NCBI GenBank assembly: GCA_009746045.1
Contig: RPFO01000859.1
Coordinates: 1-64,000, forward strand
DNA length: 64,000 nt
Origin: Mesostigma viride
Taxonomy: Eukaryota > Streptophyta > Mesostigmatophyceae > Mesostigmatales > Mesostigmataceae
Direction of reading: 5' to 3'
Under the pieces are notes generated by a model. That model searched no databases, was not told the DNA's origin, and saw only the letters and a program-made list of their open reading frames with translations. Each line of letters starts with the position of its first letter. The first letter of the stretch is position 1. Below are positions 12,578 through 23,702 of this stretch, one piece after another. A program made the position numbers and the translations under genes.

Positions 12578-15504
12578 ATGAAATTGAGCAGCATGGCTAC
12601 ACCCGCGGCATCTGCCAGTGCACCAAAAACGAAGAAGGTTTTGTCGTGGCGTTGTGGAGGTACGCATTACGCCATGCCCCTGGTGCCTACTGTTTGTTTT
12701 CTGGTAGACCTAATGCGAGCTTCTAGTCACGTCCTGCTTGCGCTCACGGAAAGTCTTGTAACCTTAGTCGCTGGCGGTCGCATTGCTCGGCGGTTCCTCT
12801 GCTCTTCGCTCCCCACAGAATGCGAGCGGGAATGCATACCCGTCCGCGACGAGTCCAGGTGCATGTGCGGCCACAGGCTGAAGGAGCACGGCAAGCTGGA
12901 TAGTGACAAGTGAGTGCTGACGACAGCCTATGACCATGTGCAGGTTGGGGCAGGGATCCTTAACCCTCGGTTAACTTGTTGCATGCTGGCCTGACTGGGT
13001 GCGGTATAAGGGTTGGCACAAAGGTGACGTTATTTCAGGCACAACCCCTTTGTTTGCAGCAGTATACTTCTGACTCGTGTGCCGTTAGTGCCTGTTACGG
13101 GGTCCCTAGAGCGTGCGGGTACCGCACGTTGGTACTGTGCTATTGGCTTCGCAAGGCAACCCCCTTGCCCGTACTTGTTATGGCCCAGGATATCGTGAGG
13201 GGTGCGCATAGGGGAAAGTAGGCCCACATGGACCCTGGTGTGGGGCGTAGCACCGCGAGAGGTGCACCACAGGGGAGGGAAGGTAGGCCCCAAACGGATG
13301 TTACGCTGATGCAAGGGATCAGATCCCCCATTTCTACTAACATGCTGATCCATGCGGGCGCAGCAGGTCCCACCGACCCATGCGAGCTGTTGGCGCGTGC
13401 TGATTCAGCCCACTTGGCCCATGCGGCCCCGCTGGCCCTCGTTGCACTTTCGGGATATCAGCCCCATGTGGCTGGCTGCGCACTGGATGGCTCCAGGGTG
13501 GCATCTGCCCTTACTCCACATTCTACCGCATGCAGCACCTTTTTCTGCGTGACGAGCGAGAGGCGGGCCTCCCTCGTTCCTCCCCTGACTGTTCCCCCCC
13601 TTGCGCATGCCCCTTCGCCACCATCGCCTACTCGTGTGTTCGTGACCCTCCCAGGCCGCTCAAATGCCTCAATACGCGCGGCTGCACGTGCACCAAGTTC
13701 TTCTACATCGTCGCCGAGGGGTCCTGGATTCTGCGCTGCCGGTGCAAGGTAGAGGGGGGCTGGGTGCTGCGCTGCCGGTGCAAGGTCGAGTGGTAGTAGA
13801 TCCTGCTCTGCCGGTGCAAGGTAGAGGGGTAGTGGATCCTGCGCTGCCGGTGCAAGGTAAAGGGAGGCTGGGTGCTGCGCTGCCGGTGCAAGGGGGAGTT
13901 GGGCTGGGTGCTGCTGCATGTGCAAGGGGGAGGGGAACTGCATGTGCGAGGGGGCGGGGTGCTGCTGCATGTGCGAGGGGGCGGGGTGCTGCTGCATGTG
14001 CGAGGGGGAGGGGTGCTGGGTACCTGGCTGCATGGGCAAAGTGGAGTGCTCATGGCCCAAGTGTACGGGGGCCCTGCTTGGATGGGTCACGGCGCGGCCC
14101 TTGTTGCCGTACCGCTTCCCGGTCTCCCAGGGGCACAGCTGGCAGATTATGATCCCTGTGGGTCCCTGTTGCTGCGGAGTGCGTGATGGCTAGCCAGAGA
14201 CCGCTGCCCCTTGTGTCCACACCAGCCATGGCCCGTCTCCGCGCGTGTGCCTCGGTAGCCCCACCCCCATGTACTTGTCCGCCGCACGTGACGCACCACC
14301 ATGATTCTTCCCCCTGCCACCTGGCTGGCTGCTGCGCCTGCCTTGCGCTGGGTGCTGCACTGGGCCTGCACCCGCCCTTTCGTGAGCTTGGTCGCGGCAC
14401 CGACATGCGTGCGTTGTGGCAGGGCCATGAGTGGGCCGTCCTCACTCGTTTTTCGCTATATAGAGAGACATGCCTTGCACACCCGTGAGCTGCCGCATCG
14501 GCCGGGTTTCTGGGCTGCGGGGTGGTGCGATCGATGGCCGCGACACTCTCCAGGGTGCCGTGTTCTTGTCGGTGCTTGTGTCGCTGCCCGTGATTCCATC
14601 TTCTGCTGCAAGATCCTTGGGCATGGGACATGCGGCATCTGCGCCTTTATGTTACGTAAAACACCCGCCTGGTGTTGCGGCGGCGCCCACACGGTGCCCA
14701 TCGCCTTGCCGTGCCTCATGCGCTGGTTGCTGCTTGCCTGAGTGTGCAGTGTGCTGTCCCTGACACCGCTGCCACCCATCACCTCTGGCCGGCCGCGCTT
14801 GTGTGTGTGGCTCGTGCAGCACAAGCACATTGAGCATGACCCAGTCACCCACAAGTGCACCAAGCCAAATTGCAAGCAGTGCGACAAGTTTGACAGCCCA
14901 TGGGTAAGTGGGAAGCAGAGGTTTTGTGTGTCTAGTGGCAGGCACGCCTGTGCCGCCACGCCTGGGCATCAACCGCACGTGGCCATGCTTTGACACTGAT
15001 GAAGACAGGGCCTGTTGGACCGTGTCTGTTGCGGATGCCAGCAGTGTGCACGTGGCCACAGTCTGAAGGTAAAGGCCCCCTTGGGCATGGCTCACGTCCG
15101 CATCTTTCTGTGCCCATGTACGTTATGCGGTCCTGTGTTCGAATCCAGTGTCGTACCAAATCTCTCCGTGTAGTTTATGAAAGCAAGTGTGGTTTCTCCC
15201 ACTGCGCTTGGTGCCGCTGCGTTGCGTCGTGGGAACCAGTCACCAGCGTGCGCTGCGCCATGGTGGCCGTGCCAGGCCTCACAACCATCCGTGTTCTGAG
15301 AGGCTTGGTCTAAGGTGGTTGCTCATCCAACCAACTGTTGGTAGCTTCCTGTCCATGTTCCATGGCAGTTTACTGCATCTGTGTCTGGTGGTGGGCATGC
15401 CTGTGCTCATGCGCCTGCCGGCTGCACCCTGCCAGGTGTGTAACTGCAACCACCCCTGGAGCAGCCACAAGCAGCTGGTGGAGGAGCGGTCCTTCAAGAG
15501 GTAG
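12578..15504 (+). CDS. FAM221-family protein
   Basis: Four exons, 12578-12909, 13655-13748, 14820-14903 and 15436-15504, join in matching phase to 192 aa. The FAM221 signature of closely spaced Cys/His clusters is clear: CMCGHRLKEH (95-104), CTCTKFFYIVAEGSW, ILRCRCK joined to HKHIEHDPVTHKCTKPNC, CKQCDKFDSPW, then VCNCNHPWSSHKQLVEE. The family is conserved in ciliated eukaryotes; its biochemical role is not established to my knowledge, and metal binding is inferred from the Cys/His pattern. Residues 30-65 are hydrophobic and not typical; an intron may be hidden in exon 1 (for example a donor near 12660 and an acceptor near 12769). The stop follows a GTAGGC that could be a donor, so a further exon is possible. 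The exon-2 donor is tandemly duplicated. Confidence 0.85.
13720..13897 (+). repeat. 36-bp tandem repeat spanning the FAM221 exon-2 donor
   Basis: Five copies of a 36-bp unit that contains the end of exon 2 (codons RCRCK) and the start of intron 2. GT donors recur at 13749, 13785, 13821 and 13857; the fifth copy has GG. The first two share one open frame, so use of the second would add 12 residues that repeat the RCRCK motif; an in-frame TAG then closes the frame. Confidence 0.9.
13900..14030 (+). repeat. Second minisatellite in FAM221 intron 2
   Basis: About five imperfect copies of a roughly 26-bp unit with core GGTGCTGCTGCATGTGCGAG. It directly follows the 36-bp donor array and shares its GGTGCTGC start, so it may derive from it. 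Confidence 0.8.
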
Positions 15505-16170
15505 GCCAGGGAGGGGCTAGGGGCATTGGTGGCCACGCTGGCGCGCTGTTTATCCCACTTCTAGTCTCACCTTTCCAGACTGACCAGCGTGCGCATGGCA
15601 AACAGGGGTCTGTTGACATGCGACCTGCCAACTTGGGCTTGAACTGCTTAGTCAACGATGCTGGCGCCAAAGGGTCTAGCAACCATGTCATTAATGATAG
15701 TTATATTCGCTGTATTGATTGCCTAGTCTTGTACCATCAGTGTTTAATTTTTGCGCTCGCAGTCAATGCGATCACATTTAGACGGTGCCTGCGTTCAATA
15801 AGCTCCTCACTCTGTTGCACAGGACACTTGCAGGATGCCGCTGACGCTGCGCAGTGTCATTGGTGCTGCCAAGATACCCTACGCGCCTGATGCCTGGTGC
15901 CCGGTGCCTGTTGCCCGGCGGCTACGTTGGAGATGCTGCTGGATGCACACGCGGTTGTTTGGCATGGAATCGTGAGATCAATTGGAAATGCTGAAGGCTG
16001 ATGGGACGCACGCACGATGAATGTGGATCGTTGGTGCGCATTCATGGTATGAACTGCCTTTGGTGTCCTCTGCCTTTGACCGATGGCCACTTACGCAGCA
16101 CCGACCTGTCTCGTGCATGCCTGATCCCCGTCAGTATGGCCTGTTACTGCTGTCGCAACTTTCTTGCTCG
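15505..16170. other. Intergenic, no gene seen
   Basis: No coding signal, RNA gene or clear repeat recognised between the FAM221 stop and the 24-bp minisatellite. Confidence 0.5.
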
Positions 16171-16174
16171 CCCT

Positions 16175-17515
16175 TGTCGCGGCTCTCTTGCTTGTGCTTG
16201 TTGCGGCTTTCTTACTTGCATCTGTTGCGACTCTCTTACTCGCCCCTGTTGCGACTCTCTTACTCGCCCCTGTTGCGACTCTCTTACTTGCCCCTGTTGC
16301 GACTCTCTTACTCGCCCCTGTTGCGACTCTCTTACTCGCCCCTGTTGCGACTCTCTTGCTTGCCCCTGTTGCGACTCTCTTACTTGCCCCTGTTGCGACT
16401 CTCTTGCTTGCCCCTGTTGCGACTCTCTTGCTTGCATCTGTTGCGACTCTCTTACTTGCCCCTGTTGCGACTCTCTTGCTTGCCCCTGTTGCGACTCTCT
16501 TGCTTGCCCCTGTTGCGACTCTCTTGCTTGCCCCTGTTGCGACTCTCTTGCTTGCATCTGTTGCGACTCTCTTACTTGCCCCTGTTGCGACTCTCTTACT
16601 CGCCCCTGTTGCGACTCTCTTACTCGCCCCTGTTGCGACTCTCTTGCTTGCCCCTGTTGCGACTCTCTTACTCGCCCCTGTTGCGACTCTCTTGCTTGCA
16701 TCTGTTGCGACTCTCTTGCTTGCCCCTGTTGCGACTCTCTTGCTTGCATCTGTTGCGACTCTCTTACTTGCCCCTGTTGCGACTCTCTTGCTTGCATCTG
16801 TTGCGACTCTCTTGCTTGCCCCTGTTGCGACTCTCTTGCTTGCCCCTGTTGCGACTCTCTTACTCGCCCCTGTTGCGACTCTCTTGCTTGCATCTGTTGC
16901 GACTCTCTTGCTTGCCCCTGTTGCGACTCTCTTGCTTGCATCTGTTGCGACTCTCTTGCTTGCATCTGTTGCGACTCTCTTGCTTGCCCCTGTTGCGACT
17001 CTCTTACTCGCCCCTGTTGCGACTCTCTTGCTTGCCCCTGTTGCGACTCTCTTACTCGCCCCTGTTGCGACTCTCTTACTCGCCCCTGTTGCGACTCTCT
17101 TGCTTGCCCCTGTTGCGACTCTCTTGCTTGCCCCTGTTGCGACTCTCTTACTCGCCCCTGTTGCGACTCTCTTGCTTGCATCTGTTGCGACTCTCCTGCT
17201 TGCATCTGTTGCGACTCTCTTGCTTGCCCCTGTTGCGACTCTCTTGCTTGCCCCTGTTGCGACTCTCTTACTCGCATCTGTTGCGACTCTCTTACTCGCC
17301 CCTGTTGCGACTCTCTTACTCGCCCCTGTTGCGACTCTCTTGCTTGCCCCTGTTGCGACTCTCTTGCTTGCCCCTGTTGCGACTCTCTTACTCGCCCCTG
17401 TTGCGACTCTCTTGCTTGCCCCTGTTGCGACTCTCTTGCTTGCATCTGTTGCGACTCTCTTACTCGCCCCTGTTGCGACTCTCTTGCTTGCCCTGTTGCT
17501 ACTCCCTTGCTTGCC
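16175..17515. repeat. 24-bp minisatellite, about 56 copies
   Basis: Unit core TTGCGACTCTCTTGCTTGCC, with three interspersed variants (TTGCTTGCCCCT, TTACTCGCCCCT, TTGCTTGCATCT). The period is a multiple of three and stop-free in five of six frames, giving several overlapping 460-540 aa ORFs such as CDSLACPC, ATLLLAPV and ESQQGQAR. No flanking exon or protein family argues that any of these is translated. Confidence 0.95.
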
Positions 17516-17519
17516 CCTT

Positions 17520-19320
17520 GGTGGGTGCACAGCTTGGCGGACATGATGGGTGATGTCGCGCCAGAGGTCAACGACTGGGATCATATCGAGAGAGGGAAGA
17601 GTCCACCGCAGGGCTAGTGGAGCGTATACAAGCCTCCATCTTTGGGGGCACACATTGAAACATGTAGTTGTCTCACTTAATGTAGTAAGAGTTGAGGTGT
17701 GGGAAAACCCCCTTGAACCTGAAACTTCTTATGCACGGCAAGAATCCTTCAGGTTCAATATTTGTTAGTCCACTCCCAGTTGTCTTTGTACCACAGGCTT
17801 CCTAGAAGCTCTGTTGCAGGCACTCCTTTCATTTGTCTCAGCAATGGGGCATTGGCGAGTCTTACTGTTTTGAAAAGGCCTTCGATGTGTGAAAGGGCCA
17901 GGCAGGCTGCAGTGTAGTGCAGGCCTGTGTTCACTTGGATTCTGCGTTTGGGCCACCAGCATATTGGCTAACTATTTGCCGTGATTAGTGAAGAAGACAT
18001 TAGTAGGAATGAAGCGCGCCTTACAATTGTGGTTCTCTGAACATAGTTTAGTGAGATGGAAGGGTAGCCGCTATAGCTAGGTTAATGATAGGGTTCACGT
18101 GACACATCTATTGGGGCGGCGGTGCGGCCTGATCCGGATCGGCAGTGGCAAAAGATTTTGCCAGTTTCCTGGCCAAGTTGCAAGAGCTACCTTGAGATGT
18201 AAACCAGCCACTGTCTAGGTCGATTTGTTAATGACGTAGCACGATTACCGAGATCTGAGGCTTTTTTCTCACACAATATGTGACCTAAGAACATCGGCAA
18301 ACATGACTAAGCCGCTGGAAACGATTAAACGCCAGTTCGCGTCATTTCTTCAGACGCAAAATTTGCGTGGCAAAAAAATTGCCGTCCGGGCCAAGGCCGC
18401 GTGACACGCAAAAAAGACAAAAGCAACCTCACCTTAGCTTGTAACTAGCTTTTTTTTTTTTCACAAGGGCAGCGACAGCACACCAGGGGAAACGGACCTC
18501 TGGCCATTTGATGAACCGTCGAGCCACTGCATGTTGGAGCCGATTTCTGGCCCTGAGAAGCAATTCCAAAGGGGCAACAAAGCAGGTCGGCATCACGCCA
18601 GGAGGACGGGACGCCCACGCTGCGGGCTGTTGCCGCCAGTCGGTCACGCGCCAAGTGCTCACCTTCAGCGGCAAAATGAAGCAGCTCGCTAAGTGCACCA
18701 GCTCCGCAGAGGCCGCGGGTGCAGTCGAGCTGGTCTTCGGAACAGAGGACTGGGTACGGTGACGGGCGCCAGCTGAGGTCTGTCGTGCAGTTGCTGGTCG
18801 ATCACGTCGATGTTGACAACGTGTTGCCGGCATTCGTGACCCAAACGAAGCGTTGGTGGCAAAACTGCCGGCCGTGACAGATCTCGTGGTGGATGAGGCG
18901 GAGGAGGCACTGCGACCATCAACCCCTGCGCAACGAAATATGGCCAAGCCAAAAGGCAAGGCCAAAATTCGGCAGCTGGGTGGGCTGTCGGACAGGAAAT
19001 GAGAGCGACCTGTTGGCGACATTTGTTGGGGCACCTCCAGAAGTCGAAAATCAGGACGATGAGGAAAATGAGGGGAAGCTTGCATCCGAGAAATTCATGC
19101 ACGGTTTGAGAGCGCTGTCAAGAACGAAGGGGGCGGGAAGCCAGTTTAAGGCCTTGAAAGGAGTGAAGCTGCCGAGCCAAGCGAAGAGCTCGTGAACAAT
19201 CGGATTTCGGAGCCCGGGTGCACTGCCAGGAGTGTTAAAAAGGACACCAGCAACAATGTGATGGGTGTTCAGTCATGCGTCATCGTCGCGTTCCAGTCCA
19301 AATGTCCAATATGCCATGCG
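17520..19320. other. Intergenic, short dispersed repeat only
   Basis: No gene recognised. A motif AGTTGTCTCACTTAATGTAG at about 17667 recurs with small changes at about 19330 (CACTTAATATAGCAAG), so the 1.65 kb between them could be one decayed mobile element. An ORF at 18893-19195 has an acidic stretch (PPEVENQDDEENEG), but an upstream stop and no recognised domain; I leave it uncalled. Confidence 0.4.
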
Positions 19321-19408
19321 TGCAGGCATAGTTGTCTCACTTAATATAGCAAGAAATCTCCCCCTGCATATGGAGGCATCCCCCCCAGGCTGAAGCATCC
19401 CCCCCAGC

Positions 19409-20583
19409 ATGGAAGCATCCCCCACAGCCAAGTGCATACGCTGTCAAACAGGAGGGTCTTCACGCCCCTCAGAACCGCGCTTTCGGCCCCGGCCTTTCCA
19501 GGTCGATGATTACGACTGGGACAACATGCCCCCGACCGATGCTATGACATGCATCTTCTTCGGGGACTACGCTTCGCTTTACGACCTGTGCCTCCATCTC
19601 CACGACACCAATCGCCTCCTCACCCCGAACGGCATCCGCTGGGTTAACATCCACCTGCTTTTCGGGACCACCCGCCCCGAACTCCAGCATACCCTTCTCA
19701 ATTCCCTCCTCAAGCGCTCCGATGGCGAGATCTGGGCTCCATCCATCTCCGCCCCCACACTCCGTTCCATCCTGACGGAAGCCTTCCAGCAGCACGTGAC
19801 CACCCTTGCTGCCGACATTTCAGCAATCGGCGGCACGCTGACTGCTGAACTTCCTCACATTTCCACCGCCGCCGCCTCCACCTCCACCGCCGTTTCCGCC
19901 TTCACTGCCGACATCAAAGCCCAGCTCCTCGACCTCGACCAACGCCTTCAAGCCACCGCCACCGCCCTTGAGAGCTTGCATGACACCGCCGGCCTCACCG
20001 CCCAAGCGGTGCAGGAAATCGCTGCCCAGCCGGCACCTGCTGGCCCGGCCAGTGATGTTCCCTCCACCTGGGCGGACTTGCATCATACCACCTCCACCAC
20101 CTCCACCATCGCGGCACAACTCAAGCAACAAGCCGGCCCTCGACCTTCGCGAGGAGGCCGAGATCGACAAGCGCAGCCACAACGTCATCGTCAAGCACCT
20201 CGACCAGCCGGCAGGTGAGACCCCGACGAGCCTTCTCACGGCACTTAAGCGCGACATTCTTGCCCCCATGCAACTCACTGGTGAGCTGGACATGTCGGCT
20301 GTCCGCCAGTCCCCCGCGCGCGGGGTAAGGCTGGCCCGGCACCCGTGCTTCTCACCTTTAAGTCCATGGGGGACAAGCTGGCGTTCCGCAAGAACCTCTC
20401 GGAGACTCGCTTCACGCTGGATGACGACTTGACCCTGGCCCAGCAACAGCGGCGACGCCGGAGCTATGGCCGACCTACCTTCATCAGCTCTGGCAGCGCG
20501 CAGGGGGGAAGCCGGTGTACTGGAGGGGGCGGTCATCCACGTTGACCACAAGCCATGGCAGGCCCCCCCTGCTACCTCAGACT
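19409..20583 (+). pseudogene. Retroposon A ORF1 (L1 ORF1-like), frameshifted
   Basis: The open frame 19409-20218 encodes about 270 aa: an N-terminal part with DYDWDNMPP and LYDLCLHLHDTNRLL, a central heptad-like stretch (ADIKAQLLDLDQRLQ, predicted coiled coil), then DLREEAEIDKRSHNVIVKHL. After frame changes near 20140 and 20345 the sequence continues as LLTFKSMGDKLAFRKNLSET, FTLDDDLTLAQQQ and KPVYWRGAVIHVDHKPW. The order coiled coil, RRM-like (VIVKHL / LLTFKS) and C-terminal basic domain matches L1-type ORF1 RNA-binding proteins. Two frameshifts make this copy inactive. Confidence 0.75.
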
Positions 20584-20759
20584 AGGGAACCTATACCAGT
20601 AGTGTAGATTAGTCAGGCCTAGCCTAGCATGTGGCCCACGCGCATGTGCGCCCATAATGGCCCCCATGGATGATGCTTTCACTATTTAGCCGCGCCCAGC
20701 CTACAATGGGACCTCCCATGGATGATGCATTAAGAATAGCATGGATGATGCATTAAGAA

Positions 20760-20951
20760 AAGCTCCCCTAGGGCAGCGTGCGGCTGTCTAGATAGATGTT
20801 GTAGTTAGTTAATGCTGTTAGATAGATGTGGTGTGTAGCTGATGTAGATAGATTAGACCGGTAGGACTGTTTGCACCCATCCATCCATCCATCGGGGTTA
20901 ATGCTCCGTGACTCCCCAACGGGAGCACGAGTCTAATCAATTAATTAATTA
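20760..20951 (+). mobile_element. 192-bp insertion with (TTAA)n tail
   Basis: Flanked by the 8-bp direct repeat ATTAAGAA (20752-20759 and 20952-20959) and ending in an (ATTA)n tail, inside the 3' UTR of retroposon A copy 1. The sequence to either side lines up with the uninterrupted copy at 52722-54910. Family unknown; SINE-like by size and tail. Confidence 0.6.
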
Positions 20952-21781
20952 ATTAAGAATTTAGCCCTGCTATGCCTATGCAGGGAGTTACTCTCTGCTG
21001 AGATGCCATGTGTACACCCGCTATAGCCTAGCCACATACCTTCCACCCCATATATGTCATGCAGGCCTTAATTCTCGGCCCTCTCCTCAAGCCCCCCCTG
21101 GGTGCCTGTGCTTGGTAAGGAGGCATGAACCATCATGGCGGTGCAGGTGCACCTTTTGCACCCAGAGCAGGTGATAGTTGTACATCCTCCACCTGCAGGT
21201 TGTAGCCCTGATTGTATTACAAACCCATAGATGCCCCTTTCTCAGGGCTATGTGTTACATATGCTCCCAACGGAGCTATGATTTTAATTAATTAATTAAT
21301 ACGCTGCACTCGGCCATGGCCCCTGACAACGGACCACGATGTTCGAGGAACCAAAAGAGAAAAGAAGAATGCCTTCAGAATGCCAATTCGATCCTACATC
21401 AAGCTGGTGAAAAGCATATGCAGGGCACTGGCAAATCACAAGCTTGTTAAAAATACATAAACCCCTTTCACCGCGCTTTTTGAAGGAAAAGACATAATCT
21501 ATCTCTTCTACGTTATTCACATGCTTTCTTCAAAGGACTAGCGTGACCCTCTCCAGCGCTCCAGGAGGTCGGGCTGAATTCCGTCACAGGTCAGTGTTCG
21601 TTTAGTTGAAAGTGATGAAGATGCATGTTGAGTGGTCCTACCCAATCACTTGTTGTGCTGAGCAACCCTGGCTTCTTGGAGACATGCAACGATGATAGAT
21701 GTCGTATAATTAGTTTTTTAAAATGAAACATTAGTCACGAAAAGAGTTGGAATACATCGCAGCGAGCCAACAGGATTATAT

Positions 21782-21855
21782 CAAGGAGACAACCAGCGCG
21801 GGCCAGAAATCGGGAGAATCCGGACCATGATAGCTCGAGCCTGCCGTTATCTTGT
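21782..21855 (-). mobile_element. 5'-truncated short retroposon, family C
   Basis: A 74-bp insertion flanked by the perfect 11-bp duplication CAGGATTATAT (21771-21781, 21856-21866). The sequence matches one end of the 258-bp element at 55095-55352. The shared end reads GGTTGTCTCCTTG on the minus strand and the truncated end is opposite, as expected for 5' truncation by reverse transcription. Confidence 0.8.
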
Positions 21856-22385
21856 CAGGATTATATGCTTCAGAGAAAGGCTGACATTTCCAGCCAGCCA
21901 GTAGCCTGTCTACTAGTAGCGACGACAGTGCCCGGGTTCCGCTCGTCTTGGCGGGTCATCGCTACATGTAACATGTTCTCCCTTTCCAGGTGGGCTCGCG
22001 AGAAGGGGTGCAACTGCATATAGCGCTGCGGGCCATAACCCTCAAGGCAAAGCCGCAAAGGTATTTCCTGCCGGATCGACCAGCTACCCGGGCAAGTCCA
22101 CAATTTGGGATCCCCGCGGTCGTCACATTAACCTATCATCAGGGCGACATCATAAACCTGAATGCGTGTTCAACGTGAACGCATTGTAACAATAACAGTA
22201 CATATGTAGCATAAACCTCGTGCATGCTCTATCGCCAGGCAGCAATCGAATATCATAGTCAACGCCGTGATACGACAATTCAGAATATAACGATGACCGC
22301 CGATCCGCATCCCACGTCCTCCCCTGCCTAGACAGCGTGTGACTGGATCGATAAACCATCGTGTATCAACTGTGTCTCGCCACAT

Positions 22386-23681
22386 TGAATGCGCCGGGCG
22401 GCCCACTCAACACTCTCGCGGCCAAGGTCATCAACGTTAAAGCCAGAGTCGCACTTAAGCTCCAGCCTCAGTCTACTGCTACGCAAGGGCACATTGTCAC
22501 CAAGGTTTCTGAGGCCACAGCCAGTGTCAAGGAGACAACCAGCGCAGGCCAGAAATAGAAAGTGTGACCACCTGCCCACCAGGTACGTGGAACCGAGTCG
22601 GCCAAGGCACCGTGAAACTTGAGGCAGTTGCTACCAAGGTAGACGCCCTGGCCACACAGGTCCCCGAGATCGCCGAGCGCACGGCCACCATCGCCACCCA
22701 ACCTGCCGGTAGGGCCAACAATGACCCCTCGACTCGCGCCTCCTGGGCTGACCTGCTCAAGAGCCAGGCATCCTCTACCACCACCGCCATCACCACCAAG
22801 CTCCAGGAGCTGGAAGACGTACTCCGCGAGGCCGCTGACCGCGACCGTCGCCGCTGCCGGGTCATCCTCCTGACCCTGAAGGCGCTTCGACATGCAGCCG
22901 GGGGAGACCCCAGACTCTCTTCTCGGCGAGCTCAGGAACCAGCTCTTGGCGCATGCGCAAGGAACGGCACTGCAGGGCGCCTACCGCCTGCCCCATCCAC
23001 AGGACAAGGCTGGGCCCCCTCCAGTGGTCCTCAGCAACATCGCAGCCCAAGTTCGGTTCCTCTCTCGCCGCCAGAACTTCTGGTGAACACCCCGTGGTCG
23101 CTTGATCGACGACCACCTGACGCCCAGCCCAGCAGCAGCAACGCCGCGACCAGCCAGTGGCCCGACTACATCCGCCACAAGACCAACCCCAAAAGCCCCA
23201 AGTGTACTGGTGGGGTGGGGACCTTTATGTCACACAAGAAACTGTGGAAGCCCACCCGGGCTCCGCCAGGATAGAGCACTCAAGCTAGTTGTCTAGATGG
23301 GGGCAATCGACAATAATGCCCACGACAGCTTAGGCATTACAACACTTGAAATGTTATTAGCGCACAGCGTTTAGTACCTTAAACTAGCTCGGGCACCTTG
23401 TGGCCATCAGCTTGCGCCTTAGCCGACATCGTGAGCCCACCTCACTTTTGTAGCATAAGTGTCAGCCTACCTATGGTATTGCATGGTTGTATTGCACTCA
23501 CAGTGTTGCGCCCCGGCACCATGCTGTGGAGAGAGCGCTCTGTGGCTTGCCCACTTGCGGCAGTGAGCAAAGCTAGGGCGCCCTCCCTCCTCGTTGTGTA
23601 CATATAGGGTTGAAGGTTCCTTTACTCTGTATTGGCACCCACGTGACGCAGTCACGTGCTTATTGATTAATGAATTAATAA
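22386..23681 (+). mobile_element. ORF1-only retroposon family B, full copy with 21-bp TSD
   Basis: About 1.3 kb bounded by a 21-bp direct repeat with one mismatch (22365-22385 and 23682-23702; ATCAACTG...CGCCACAT). It carries one ORF1-like frame and an A/T-rich 3' end. Two 3'-end fragments of the same family lie at about 32735-32985 (minus) and 56500-56605 (plus), recognised by the GTTGAAGG..CCTTTACT..CACGTG block. No reverse transcriptase is present, so it must have moved in trans. A 30-bp piece of family C occurs at about 22530-22556. Confidence 0.85.
22564..23273 (+). pseudogene. Retroposon B ORF1-like protein, frameshifted
   Basis: It begins with a coiled-coil-like segment (VKLEAVATKVDALATQVPEI, then TRASWADLLKSQ and KLQELEDVLREAADRDRRR). 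Continuing through two frame changes near 22890 and 23100, the peptides MQPGETPDSLLGELRNQ, LDDDLTPSQQQ and QVYWWGGDLYV correspond in order to GETPTSLL, LDDDLTLAQQQ and PVYWRGAVIHV of family A. This is a related but diverged ORF1 family. Confidence 0.7.
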
Positions 23682-23702
23682 ATCAACTGAGTCTCGCCAC
23701 AT

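Larger units (their letters stand above)
19330..21300 (+). mobile_element. ORF1-only retroposon family A, copy 1
   Basis: Same organisation as the better bounded copy at 52722-54910: one ORF1-like reading frame, a 3' UTR ending in the block TATGTGTTACATATGCTCCC, and a short microsatellite tail, here (TTAA)n at about 21277-21300. No endonuclease or reverse transcriptase. The 5' end is approximate. A 192-bp element has inserted in the 3' UTR at 20760-20951. Confidence 0.75.

Noticed and set aside
16001-17653. Overlapping 460-540 aa ORFs (CDSLACPC, LRLSCLPL, ATLLLAPV, ESQQGQAR) as repeat proteins
   Set aside because: A 24-bp stop-free unit keeps five frames open at once; there is no start context, flanking exon or family support.
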